Counted from the stretch's first letter, positions 1 through 7,420 are shown. The stretch: DNA of 12,196 bases from Deltaproteobacteria bacterium (GCA_024636215.1 JAGXHL010000096.1:1-12196); one strand, 5' to 3'. Notes: generated by a model not told the origin, from the sequence alone. Numbers and translations: made by a program.

Positions 1-141
1 AAGCGAAAATTTGGATGTTTGAGAACAGATTTTAGCTCATTTGCAGGTTCATAGCCGTAGCTATGGACCAAAAAGGAGCTGAAATATGGACCAAACAGCC
101 GGATTTGCAGCCGGCTCATGGATAGTCCGACAGACTGCTAG
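1..141 (+). repeat. MITE-like element, copy 1 (cut by window edge)
   Basis: This stretch matches the reverse complement of 4442-4581 along its whole length, by eye at roughly 80% identity, with a nearly identical central block at about 18-95. Compared with copy 2, about 29 bases are missing off the left edge of the window. The right end is the degenerate terminal repeat (GTCCGACAGACTG) followed by CTAG at 138-141, the same tetranucleotide that bounds copy 2. The core is palindromic: ATTTTAGCTC (29-38) pairs with GAGCTGAAAT (76-85) through one G-T wobble, and CATAGC (50-55) pairs with GCTATG (60-65) around a 4-base loop. A second hairpin is formed by GCCGG and CCGGC near 99-116. It contains no plausible gene and ends 11 bases beyond the stop codon of the minus-strand aminotransferase, so it lies in that gene's 3' flank. 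Confidence 0.85.
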
Positions 142-152
142 TACAGGTGAAC

Positions 153-1322
153 CTACAGCCAACCGCGCTGACGAAAAAAACCGGTCAGCCGGTCGACGGC
201 TTTGTTCAGGTTCTCCATGGAGTTGGCATACGAGAAACGCAGGAAGCCTTCAGCTCCTTGACCAAAATCGATACCCGGCGTGAGGGCGACTCCGGTGGCT
301 TCAAGGATCTCTCTTGCCAGGGCGAGTGAGTCGTGGCAAATGTGCCGGGCGTCGGCAAGCACGTAAAAGGCCCCTGCCGGGCGGGTGTGGACTTTGAGAC
401 CGATCTCTTCAAGGCGTGGTATCAGTTGGCGTCTGCGGCGATCGTATTCGGCACGCATCTCGGCAACATAAGGTGCTCCTTCACGCAACGCCGTCACTCC
501 GGCCAACTGCACGAAGCTGTTGGCGCTGATCACTATATTCTGGTGAAAAGTCTGCAGGGCCCTGAGCGCACTCTTCGGCGCAATCAGATAGCCGAGCCGC
601 CAGCCGGTCATGGCGTAGGCCTTGGAAAAACCACCAAAAACGAAGGCATTGTCGGTGAACTCCAGGATGCTGTGCTCTTCTCCCTCATAAGTCAGGCCAT
701 GGTAGATCTCGTCGGAGATCAGCGGGATGGGCAGTTCAGCAAGTTTCTTCAACTCGGTTCGGGAAAGGATGGAACCGGCCGGGTTGGCCGGGGAATTGAT
801 CAGCAGGGCGCGCGTTCGGTCGTTGATAAGAGCCTGCACATCATTTGGTTGTGGTTGAAAGCCTTGTTCCGGGCGGGTTTGCAGAAAACGCGGTACACCG
901 CTGACAAAGCGGATGAAGTTGGGGTAGCAGGCATAACATGGGTCGGTGAGAATGACTTCGTCACCCGGATTACATAGCGCCGCAAAAAGCAGGAGCATCA
1001 ATGGACTGGTACCTGAAGAGACGATGATCTGCTCCGGATCAACGACTACCTGGTAGCGGTTTTGATAATGATCTGACAACGCCTCGCGCAGTTCGATGCG
1101 GCCTAGAGAATGCGTGTAGCGGGTTTCCCCGGTCTGCATCGCCTTGCAGGCCGTCTTTACAATTGGCTCTGGAGTCGCAAAGTCCGGCTCACCAAGGCAG
1201 AGGTAGATGATCTCGCGGCCGTCAGCCTCAAGTTGTTTGGCGCGCTCCATGATTTCCATGGCGAGAAACGGGGTAATTTCAGTGACGCGTTGAGCGAGGG
1301 GTATGTTGATATGGTTCGGCAA
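153..1322 (-). CDS. PLP-dependent class I/II aminotransferase
   Basis: This is a fold-type I aminotransferase in the aspartate aminotransferase superfamily, 389 residues, a normal length. It should be a cytoplasmic enzyme moving an amino group between an amino acid and a 2-oxo acid; the amino-acid substrate cannot be read from sequence. Visible family features are LGEPDF near residue 45, the YTHSLG aromatic site at 69-74, SPANPAG (178-184) with its cofactor-contacting Asn, SDEIYHGL (203-210) with the Asp and Tyr that bind the PLP ring, GGFSKAYAMTGWRLGY with the Schiff-base Lys at 234, and FLRFSYA with the substrate-carboxylate Arg near 362. No ATG exists near the N-terminus. I chose TTG at 1322 because AGGAG sits 8 bases upstream; another TTG two codons earlier is too close to that site. 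The gene starts 45 bases after the lipoprotein gene and is probably the last gene of that operon. Confidence 0.9.
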   Translation of the reverse strand: MPNHINIPLAQRVTEITPFLAMEIMERAKQLEADGREIIYLCLGEPDFATPEPIVKTACKAMQTGETRYTHSLGRIELREALSDHYQNRYQVVVDPEQIIVSSGTSPLMLLLFAALCNPGDEVILTDPCYACYPNFIRFVSGVPRFLQTRPEQGFQPQPNDVQALINDRTRALLINSPANPAGSILSRTELKKLAELPIPLISDEIYHGLTYEGEEHSILEFTDNAFVFGGFSKAYAMTGWRLGYLIAPKSALRALQTFHQNIVISANSFVQLAGVTALREGAPYVAEMRAEYDRRRRQLIPRLEEIGLKVHTRPAGAFYVLADARHICHDSLALAREILEATGVALTPGIDFGQGAEGFLRFSYANSMENLNKAVDRLTGFFRQRGWL

Positions 1323-1330
1323 TCTCAAAG

Positions 1331-1335
1331 CTCCT
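1331..1335 (-). promoter_or_regulatory. Ribosome binding site of aminotransferase (sets TTG start)
   Basis: AGGAG on the minus strand, 8 bases before the TTG at 1322-1320. A TTG at 1328 lies only 2 bases from this site and is therefore the poorer start. Confidence 0.6.
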
Positions 1336-1367
1336 GTTGATCTCTGCTCTCATGCTTCCCGTGATGA

Positions 1368-2024
1368 TTACTGCTCCTGCATCGGGTCGCCTGAAGGCAC
1401 CTGATCCTTGCTATTCAAAATCTTGAGTTTTGCCAATTGCAGTTGTGTGGTTTGGATTGAGTTCCGGGCGGCTTTATACTGCGGGTTGTACTCGAGAATC
1501 TGCTCCCAGTATTGAATGGCTTTGGCGAGTTCCCCGGAGCGGTAGGCACGCAGGCCTGCCTCCATGATTTTTTCCGTGCAGAGCTCGATTTTGTCTGCAA
1601 GCTGACCGGGTGTGGCTGTGACCTGTTGCTGCAGTTTGAGACTTTGAGGGAAGCTGGCCTGAACGGTTTTTAAAGGAATGGCGGCATCCGGGTAATTCCC
1701 TTTCTTCATCAGGGCATCCGCCTGTTCCAGACAGCTGTTTGCAGCCTGCAGGTATTCCTCGGACAAAATGTTCTCACTGGCCCCTTTGTTTCTTTCCTTC
1801 TGAATAAAATGAATGGCGCCAACATAGTCTTGCTCGTCAAGTAATTGGCGGGCATGTTGCCGAGCCAGGGCATTGTTTAATCCAGACAGGTCAGGGGATT
1901 CAGTGGGTGCTTGAACGTATTCCTTCTTTGGCAAGTCGAGGGCTTCGCGCGGCGGCAGTCCGCAGGCTGTGAGCATTATTATTGGCAGAAGTACTGTGAG
2001 TATATAAAAAATGATGTGTCTCAT
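1368..2024 (-). CDS. TPR-like lipoprotein
   Basis: This encodes a 218-residue predicted lipoprotein. The N-terminus has a short basic start (MRH), a hydrophobic stretch and the lipobox LTAC with the lipidated Cys at 21, so the mature protein should be anchored in the inner or outer membrane facing the periplasm. The mature part is mostly helical. A segment at about 150-195 (LRAYRSGELAKAIQYWEQIL and following) reads as a TPR-type helix pair with an ALxxYxxGxxxxAIxxW pattern, and an earlier segment around 52-80 is similar but weaker. I do not recognise a specific family, and scaffolding or protein-protein contact is the only role I would infer. The ATG at 2024 is preferred over upstream in-frame starts because GGAGG lies 5 bases before it and the signal peptide begins there. 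The start lies 125 bases inside the preceding HD-GYP frame, suggesting translational coupling. Confidence 0.82.
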   Translation of the reverse strand: MRHIIFYILTVLLPIIMLTACGLPPREALDLPKKEYVQAPTESPDLSGLNNALARQHARQLLDEQDYVGAIHFIQKERNKGASENILSEEYLQAANSCLEQADALMKKGNYPDAAIPLKTVQASFPQSLKLQQQVTATPGQLADKIELCTEKIMEAGLRAYRSGELAKAIQYWEQILEYNPQYKAARNSIQTTQLQLAKLKILNSKDQVPSGDPMQEQ

Positions 2025-3462
2025 GTGGTCCTCCATGGGAGAATAAAGCCTGATCGTCATCATAATCATTCAATGCAAGCAGGAAAATGTCCGCCAATTC
2101 AGGGTTGAATTGGGTTCCACGGAACTTCATGATTTCCGCTATGGCCTCATCTTTGGAGCAGCCTTTACGGTAAGGACGCGATGTAGTCATGGCATCATAG
2201 GCATCTGCAATAGAGACGATGTGGGCATAGCTGTTAATTTCTTCTCCCTGCAGGCCGTGTGGGTAGCCTTTGCCGTTATACCATTCATGGTGATGCAGAA
2301 CGACGGGAATGTATTTATGAAGTGACTCCGCCAGGTGGAGAATTTCGGCTCCCTGCTCTGGATGTTTTTTGACGATCAAAGATTCTTGCTGGTTAAGTGG
2401 GATTGGTTTGTTAATGATGACATCGGGAATGTGAATTTTGCCGATATCATGAAGAAAACAAGCGATCTCAAGTTCTTTAAGCTCCTCTGCGCTGAGACCG
2501 ATATGTTGGCCAATCAGGATGGAGAGTCTTGCCACCCGTGCAGAATGGCCCAGGGTATAGTTGTCGCGAGCGTCGAGGGCCGCTGCGAGAATCTGTATGG
2601 TAGATACATAGGCTTCCTCGAGATTGCCGGCGTAGCCCTTCAGGTTCTCCTGCTGTGACATGATGACCTGCGACATTTCATTGAAGCTGTGCGTCAATTC
2701 CCCAAGCTCATCCCGTGAGCTGACTTTGATTTCAATGTGATAATTGCCGTCGGTGATTTGGGAGACCCCAGCTGCCAGGCGTTCAATCGGCGCGGTTATC
2801 AGCTTGGACAGCATGAAGGTGCCCAGAGCACCGAAAGCCAGCACTGTCAGGGAGATCAGGAGAATTCTCCTGCGCGCAAAGTCTTTGGCCGTATGCAGGG
2901 TAGAGGCATCTATGCCGACGATGATGCTGCCGACCCGATTGTCGGCAAACTGTATGGGTGACCGGAACTCGTAGCTGGCCAAGCCCTCACGGTCAACCCG
3001 GTGCATGGTAAAATCGGGGCCGCTCTCCAAAGGGGCGTCCACCGCTGCTTCAAACAGAGAACCGGTTTCAGCCATCTTGTTGTGGGCCAGGATTTTGCCA
3101 TCTTTATTGAGAATCGCAAGGTAAAAGATATCTTCTTGCGACGCCTCAATTTGCGCTGCCAGGTTATCGAGGGCCAGACGGTCGTCGGTGAGGATGCTGT
3201 AGCCCGCCGGTATCGCTGCACTGAGAGCGATCGAAGCGCCCCGCTTCACCAATGAGTCGAGCAGTGCCCGATCCATGTTCTGGATAGCGACTATGGACGA
3301 GCCCGTGGTGACCAAAGCGATAATGACCAGAGTGAGAAACGTCAGTTTGATCCTGATGCTCACAATCTTGTGGTTGGGACGGTCTGGCCGGAATGGCTGG
3401 TCTTTGCGCTCCGACAGTCGCTTGCCCCGTGGGATTAGCAGCTTGTCAGTCTCTTGTGTCAT
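1900..3462 (-). CDS. Membrane sensor with HAMP and HD-GYP domains (predicted c-di-GMP phosphodiesterase)
   Basis: A 520-residue sensor predicted to hydrolyse cyclic di-GMP in response to a periplasmic signal. In order: a basic cytoplasmic N-terminus (1-35), a membrane segment (about 38-62), a periplasmic sensor region (about 63-198, Cache-like in character, e.g. FYLAILNKDGKILA), a second membrane segment (about 199-220), a HAMP linker (about 217-270, with TAPIERLA and DELGEL), and an HD-GYP domain (about 283-465). Catalytic signatures are present: HDIGK at 338-342, HHHEWYNGKGYP at 390-401 containing the GYP triad, and IADAYDAMT around 418. The conserved domain ends near residue 465; the last 50 or so residues are His/Ser-rich, resemble no domain and overlap the lipoprotein gene. 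The ATG at 3462 has only a weak ribosome binding site. No GGDEF domain is fused, and no cyclase is nearby. Confidence 0.88.
   Translation of the reverse strand: MTQETDKLLIPRGKRLSERKDQPFRPDRPNHKIVSIRIKLTFLTLVIIALVTTGSSIVAIQNMDRALLDSLVKRGASIALSAAIPAGYSILTDDRLALDNLAAQIEASQEDIFYLAILNKDGKILAHNKMAETGSLFEAAVDAPLESGPDFTMHRVDREGLASYEFRSPIQFADNRVGSIIVGIDASTLHTAKDFARRRILLISLTVLAFGALGTFMLSKLITAPIERLAAGVSQITDGNYHIEIKVSSRDELGELTHSFNEMSQVIMSQQENLKGYAGNLEEAYVSTIQILAAALDARDNYTLGHSARVARLSILIGQHIGLSAEELKELEIACFLHDIGKIHIPDVIINKPIPLNQQESLIVKKHPEQGAEILHLAESLHKYIPVVLHHHEWYNGKGYPHGLQGEEINSYAHIVSIADAYDAMTTSRPYRKGCSKDEAIAEIMKFRGTQFNPELADIFLLALNDYDDDQALFSHGGPHETHHFLYTHSTSANNNAHSLRTAAARSPRLAKEGIRSSTH
2030..2034 (-). promoter_or_regulatory. 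Ribosome binding site of the lipoprotein gene
   Basis: GGAGG on the minus strand, 5 bases before the ATG at 2024. It lies inside the HD-GYP reading frame, so ribosomes finishing the upstream gene pass over it. Confidence 0.7.
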
Positions 3463-3766
3463 AGTGCAATTAATATTCTTGTGTTGTCAGCAAGCCCCGG
3501 GAGAGATGGTACTTTGTACCCAAGAGGGCGTGGGGAATGATTGTGATAATTGAACGTAAGTTGCCATACTTGCGACGAAAATTCCACACTGAAATCATTA
3601 GATTCACAAAATAATCTGAACGAAAAATGAGCGTGGAGTTAACGTTCTGATATGACAGGGATAAAAGGGGAATGTGATTTATTTCGAGCTGTTGATCGAA
3701 TTGCCTGGCTTGTGGGTGGTAAAGGCCTGGGCTGGGACCGATTGAACCGGATTATCCTCTTCTGGT
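3463..3766. other. 304-base non-coding stretch upstream of the HD-GYP gene
   Basis: I find no convincing gene, RNA or strong promoter here. Short open frames on both strands lack ribosome binding sites and family resemblance. The only regular structure is the 13-base inverted repeat at 3508-3520. The promoter of the HD-GYP operon is expected here, but I cannot point to good -35/-10 or -24/-12 boxes. No clear intrinsic terminator follows the entericidin remnant. Confidence 0.5.
3508..3520. repeat. Short perfect inverted repeat (possible operator)
   Basis: GGTAC-TTT-GTACC is a perfect 5-bp inverted repeat around a 3-base centre, 46 bases upstream of the HD-GYP start. Its symmetry and position would suit a transcription factor site, but a 5-bp half-site arises by chance fairly often. 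Confidence 0.3.
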
Positions 3767-3894
3767 TTAATGCGCTTTTTCCTGGACCCAGCCGCCGGCT
3801 TTTTGCACATCCTGTCCTAAACCATTCATGGTTTCGCACGCAGAAATACTGAATATCCTTGTGGCCACGGCCAGACCAAACAAGACTCTTTCAT
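3767..3894 (-). pseudogene. Entericidin-like small lipoprotein, frameshifted
   Basis: The minus strand has ATG at 3894, three bases after the lspA stop, with AAGGA 7 bases upstream inside the lspA 3' end. From this ATG the frame reads MKESC and ends after 22 codons. One base over, the frame reads RVLFGLAVA, then SISAC, ETMNGLGQDVQKAGGW and VQEKAH before TAA at 3769-3767. The lipobox Cys followed by GLGQDVQKAGGW and a charged C-terminus is the recognisable pattern of the entericidin EcnA/EcnB family of tiny outer-membrane lipoproteins. Restoring one A in the early A-run (AAA to AAAA) would give a 42-residue protein, the usual length. The rebuilt signal peptide also has an Arg (ATRIF) in its hydrophobic core, which argues for decay and not only a sequencing slip. 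A TTG at 3901 opens the good frame, but AAGGA abuts it directly. Family assignment is by motif memory; the frameshift itself is seen directly. Confidence 0.65.
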
Positions 3895-3897
3895 GAC

Positions 3898-4398
3898 TCA
3901 ATCCTTCTTAAACTTTTTAACAGGACGCTTATTGAGATCTTCGCGCCACATTTCGATAAAAAGCAGGGTTACGCCCACAGTGATGGCAGAGTCGGCAACA
4001 TTGAAGGCCGGCCAATGATGGTGTTTCCAGAAGACGTCGAGAAAGTCTATGACTTCACCGAGGCGAATGCGATCAATCATGTTGCCCAAGGCCCCGGAAA
4101 AAATCAGAGACAGGGAGAAAAGGGTCAATCTCTGGTCGACTCTGATGCGCTTTATGTACCAGAGGATACCGATCATGGCGATGATCGACACGGTGAGAAA
4201 GAAAGGGATGCGCACGGCATTGTCGGCGAGAATACCGAATGCGGCACCCTTGTTGCGTACGTAGGTCAAGTGGAAGAAGCCGCGGATCACCGGGACTGTT
4301 TCGTGGAGCCGGAAATTGGCATCCACGTACAGTTTGGTCGCTTGGTCCAAGACCAGAATGACTGAAGTGATGATCGCTAGCGTGCGGTATCTGGACAT
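3898..4398 (-). CDS. lspA: Lipoprotein signal peptidase (signal peptidase II)
   Basis: LspA is the inner-membrane aspartyl protease that removes the signal peptide from prolipoproteins at the lipobox, after diacylglyceryl transfer to the Cys. The 166-residue length is typical. Four hydrophobic segments are visible (about 5-22, 56-62 extending to 82, 90-106, 133-150). Conserved blocks are DQATK (18-22), RNKGAAFG (48-55), GNMIDR (105-110), VIDFLD with catalytic Asp 118 and FNVADS with catalytic Asp 136. The ATG at 4398 gives the normal MSRYR start and has a GAGAG-like site just upstream; an in-frame TTG at 4428 would add ten atypical residues. It follows ileS, the classic ileS-lspA arrangement, but a 170-bp repeat now separates the two. 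The stop is three bases before the entericidin-like start. At least one likely substrate, the lipoprotein at 1368-2024, is close by. Confidence 0.95.
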   Translation of the reverse strand: MSRYRTLAIITSVILVLDQATKLYVDANFRLHETVPVIRGFFHLTYVRNKGAAFGILADNAVRIPFFLTVSIIAMIGILWYIKRIRVDQRLTLFSLSLIFSGALGNMIDRIRLGEVIDFLDVFWKHHHWPAFNVADSAITVGVTLLFIEMWREDLNKRPVKKFKKD

Positions 4399-4440
4399 AA
4401 ACTCTCGTTTGCGGAACGCGAAAAACAAACCCTGTCTCAG

Positions 4441-4610
4441 GCTAGGAGGCTGTCCGACAATAAATGCCCGGCTGCAAACCCAGCATTTTGGCCCATATTT
4501 CAGCTCCTTTTTGCCCCATAGCTACGGCTATGAACCTGCAAACGAGCTAAAATCTGTTCTCAAACTTCTGGATTTTCGCTTCGACCTATATTGTCTGACA
4601 GCCTCCTAGC
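4441..4610 (-). repeat. MITE-like element, copy 2 (complete), inserted at ileS 3' end
   Basis: A 170-bp element bounded by a 22-bp inverted repeat (4441-4462 and 4589-4610) that matches at 21 of 22 positions. The inner part starts GGAGGCTGTC, and CTAG lies at both outer edges (4442-4445 and 4606-4609). It shares its whole length with copy 1 in the opposite orientation. Its core folds on itself: ATTTCAGCTC (4497-4506) with GAGCTAAAAT (4544-4553), and CATAGC (4517-4522) with GCTATG (4527-4532) around TACG. It is too short for a transposase and carries no convincing gene. Terminal inverted repeats, small size, a possible 4-bp target duplication and a second copy all fit a non-autonomous miniature transposable element; the parent family is not identified. 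It overlaps the last 25 bases of ileS. Confidence 0.88.
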
Positions 4611-7375
4611 GCCTCAAGACAACGGTGACAGATTTCCGGATGTTCTTTGGTCTGTCCAACTGAAGTGGCATAATTCCAACAACGTGAACATTTTGCTCCG
4701 TCAGCCTTGCTGACACGGATCTTCAACCCCGGCAGATTTTCGCCGTTACTGCCTTCATTTAATCGGTCGCAGACCTCGACCTGGGAGACGATAAACATGC
4801 TGGCAAGTTGTTCCGCTTCGCTTCTGAGCAGTACACCCAGGTCGCCATCGGCAGCAATCTCCACCCGCGCATCCAGAGAATGGCCGATGGTTTTTTCAGC
4901 ACGGGCCAGCTCAAGAACTTTGGCAACATCGCTGCGTACTGCCAGCAAACGTTCATACTTTACTTCCAGTGCTGCGTCGATCAAGCTGGCGGAAAAGCTT
5001 GGGAAACCGGCCAGATGGACACTCGCTTCGCGCTCGCCGGGCAAAAAGCTCCAGATTTCTTCAGCCGTGAATGACAACACCGGAGCCGTCATGCGGGTGA
5101 GGGCCTCCAGAATGCGATACATGGCGGTTTGGGCGCTGCGGCGTGCCAGGCTTTTGGCCGGCGAGGTGTAGAGCCTGTCTTTGAGGACGTCAAGATAGAA
5201 CGCACTCATGTCGATGGAACAGAAATTATGCACGGCATGATAGAGCACGTGAAATTCGTAGGCGTCGTAAGATTTCAGTACCCGATTGACCAGGCTTTCA
5301 AGGCGGGAGAGAGCCCAGCGATCAATCTCAAGAAGATCGCTATCAGCAACGCAGTCAGTGGCTGGATCGAAGTCGAAAATATTGCCGAGGATGTAACGGG
5401 CTGTGTTGCGGATTCGCCGGTATGCCTCGGAAACCTGCTTGAGAATTGCGTCGCCGACCCGGGTATCGTTGCGATAATCCTGGGTGGCGACCCAGAGACG
5501 CAGGATCTCGGCACCGTACTGATTGATGACTTTTTCAGGAGCGATCACATTGCCGACTGATTTGGACATCGGCCGTCCCTTCTCATCAAGGACAAAACCG
5601 TGAGTCAGAACCGCCTTGTAGGGGGCGGCATCGCGGGTGCCGACTGCGGCCAGCAGGCTGGAATGGAACCAGCCGCGATGCTGGTCGCTGCCTTCCAGGT
5701 AAAGGTCTGCCGGGGATTGCAGCTTGTCGTTCTTTTCTACTACCGCAGCATGCGATACGCCTGAATCGAACCAGACATCAAGGATATCCATCTCTTTGCG
5801 GAAATCGTCGTGAGCACAGCCCGGACAGACCGTTCCTGTCGGGAGCAAGTCCTTGGCATCTTTTTCAAACCAGATGTCGCTGCCGGTTGCTTCGAAGAGG
5901 TCGGCAACATAATGCATGATTTTGCCATCAGCCAGGGCTTCATCGCATTTGCTGCAATAGAAAACCGTGATCGGTACGCCCCAGCTGCGTTGGCGGCTGA
6001 TACACCAGTCAGGGCGATTTTCGATCATGTTGTAGATGCGATTGCGCCCCCAGGGCGGAATCCACTGCACGTCATTGATATGGTCGAGCGCTTTCTGACG
6101 CAGCTGGTTGGCTTCCATGGAAATGAACCACTGCTCGGTGGCCCGGAAAATAATCGGCTTTTTGCAGCGCCAGCAGTGCGGATAGCTGTGCGATAGCTTG
6201 CTTTCTTTCAGCAACGCACCGACTTCAGTCAGCTTGGCGGTAACCTGGGGGTTGACGTCAGGAACCTTCTCGCCGCCGAAGTATTCAAGGTCTTTCCGGT
6301 AGCGACCGTAATCATCTACAGGGTTGTAGATCTCCAGATCGTAGCGCAGCCCGGTCTGATAGTCATCCTGGCCGTGGCCGGGGGCAGTATGCACACAGCC
6401 GGTGCCGGCTTCAAGGGTGACGTAATCGCCGACTACCAGCAGGGAAGCGCGGTCGTAGAGAGGGTGACGGCATTGCCGTTTTTCGAAAAGCTCCGCCGAG
6501 AAGGTTTTGACGACCTTGAAATCGGTAATGTTGAGTTCCGCAAGAACCTTGGCATACAGGCCCTCGGCCATCACCAGCAACTCTCCGCCGGTTTCGACAG
6601 CGACGTAAGGCAATTCAGGATGCAGGCAAACAGCTAAGTTGGCTGGAATTGTCCAGGGAGTTGTTGTCCAGATGACGAAAGACAGAGGCTTGCCAGCCAG
6701 TTCCTCAAGGCTTTCGGGAAGCTCATCCTGGTACTGAAACTTGACGTAGATGGACGGTGAGGTGTGGTCTTCGTATTCAACTTCGGCTTCAGCAAGGGCG
6801 GTGACGCAGGAGGAACACCAGTGAATTGGTTTGCGTCCCTTGTAGAGTCCACCCCTTTCAGCAAAGCGTGCCAGCTCGCGAGCCGTGGCTGCTTCGTAGT
6901 CGGTGGTCATGGTCAGATAGGGATGTTGCCAGTCACCAAAAATGCCGAGACGACGGAACTCCTCACTCTGAATCTCGACCCACTCTTTGGCATATACGCG
7001 ACACTCCTTGCGAACTTCGGCCTTGCTCATCTCGCGTTTCTTTTTGCCGAGTTTCTGGTCGACCTTCAGCTCGATCGGTAAACCATGGCAGTCCCAGCCT
7101 GGGACGTAGGGCGCATAGTAACCCTGCATACGCTTGCTCTTGACAACAATATCCTTGAGGATCTTGTTCAGCGCATGGCCGATATGGATGTTGCCATTCG
7201 CATAGGGAGGACCATCATGCAAAGTGAAATTCGGCTTGCCCGGTGCGGGTTCGCTAAGTTTGCGGTCCAGATCAAGTGCGGTCCAGCGCTGCATGATTTC
7301 CGGTTCGCGCTGCGGCAGGTTGCCGCGCATCGGGAAGTCGGTCAGCGGAAGATTTAATGTCTCTTTATAGTCCAT
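4586..7375 (-). CDS. ileS: Isoleucyl-tRNA synthetase
   Basis: IleRS attaches isoleucine to its tRNA in the cytoplasm and edits mis-charged valine. The 929-residue product has the class I signatures: HIGH at 64-67 within [15 protein letters not shown], and MSKS at 603-606 (RPMSKSVGN) matching the KMSKS loop position of the E. coli enzyme. The CP1 editing domain is recognisable by [12 protein letters not shown]. The C-terminus has the zinc-binding arrangement with Cys 896, 899, 916 and 919 (CSRCW ... CHRC). The ATG at 7375 gives the expected N-terminus DYKETLNLP; its ribosome binding site is weak. Oddity: codons for the final LGGCQTI and the TAG stop lie inside the repeat element, so the tail is not native. 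The zinc site just before it is intact, so the enzyme should work. Confidence 0.97.
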   Translation of the reverse strand: MDYKETLNLPLTDFPMRGNLPQREPEIMQRWTALDLDRKLSEPAPGKPNFTLHDGPPYANGNIHIGHALNKILKDIVVKSKRMQGYYAPYVPGWDCHGLPIELKVDQKLGKKKREMSKAEVRKECRVYAKEWVEIQSEEFRRLGIFGDWQHPYLTMTTDYEAATARELARFAERGGLYKGRKPIHWCSSCVTALAEAEVEYEDHTSPSIYVKFQYQDELPESLEELAGKPLSFVIWTTTPWTIPANLAVCLHPELPYVAVETGGELLVMAEGLYAKVLAELNITDFKVVKTFSAELFEKRQCRHPLYDRASLLVVGDYVTLEAGTGCVHTAPGHGQDDYQTGLRYDLEIYNPVDDYGRYRKDLEYFGGEKVPDVNPQVTAKLTEVGALLKESKLSHSYPHCWRCKKPIIFRATEQWFISMEANQLRQKALDHINDVQWIPPWGRNRIYNMIENRPDWCISRQRSWGVPITVFYCSKCDEALADGKIMHYVADLFEATGSDIWFEKDAKDLLPTGTVCPGCAHDDFRKEMDILDVWFDSGVSHAAVVEKNDKLQSPADLYLEGSDQHRGWFHSSLLAAVGTRDAAPYKAVLTHGFVLDEKGRPMSKSVGNVIAPEKVINQYGAEILRLWVATQDYRNDTRVGDAILKQVSEAYRRIRNTARYILGNIFDFDPATDCVADSDLLEIDRWALSRLESLVNRVLKSYDAYEFHVLYHAVHNFCSIDMSAFYLDVLKDRLYTSPAKSLARRSAQTAMYRILEALTRMTAPVLSFTAEEIWSFLPGEREASVHLAGFPSFSASLIDAALEVKYERLLAVRSDVAKVLELARAEKTIGHSLDARVEIAADGDLGVLLRSEAEQLASMFIVSQVEVCDRLNEGSNGENLPGLKIRVSKADGAKCSRCWNYATSVGQTKEHPEICHRCLEALGGCQTI

Positions 7376-7420
7376 AATTCAGCCCGCAGGCCCCCTTGTG
7401 GTGCAGATTTAGAACACCGC

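Noticed and set aside
86..283. Plus-strand frame starting in the repeat at the window start
   Set aside because: It runs from the repeat into antisense aminotransferase sequence; the matching part of copy 2 has no conserved frame.
333..977. 214-codon plus-strand frame
   Set aside because: Antisense to the aminotransferase, whose catalytic motifs are clear; composition is that of a mirrored coding frame.
3540..3580. Sigma-54 promoter (TGGCAACTTACGTTCA, minus strand)
   Set aside because: The -24 part resembles TGGC but the -12 GC is missing at the right spacing.
3463..3766. Cyclic-di-GMP riboswitch ahead of the HD-GYP gene
   Set aside because: No GEMM-type conserved blocks or paired helices were visible in this stretch.
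3639..3839. 66-codon minus-strand frame in the lspA/HD-GYP gap
   Set aside because: It overlaps the entericidin-like remnant in another frame, has no ribosome binding site and reads as Arg/Ser/Pro-rich noise.
3859..4365. 168-codon plus-strand frame
   Set aside because: It lies antisense over the well-supported lspA and has no family features.
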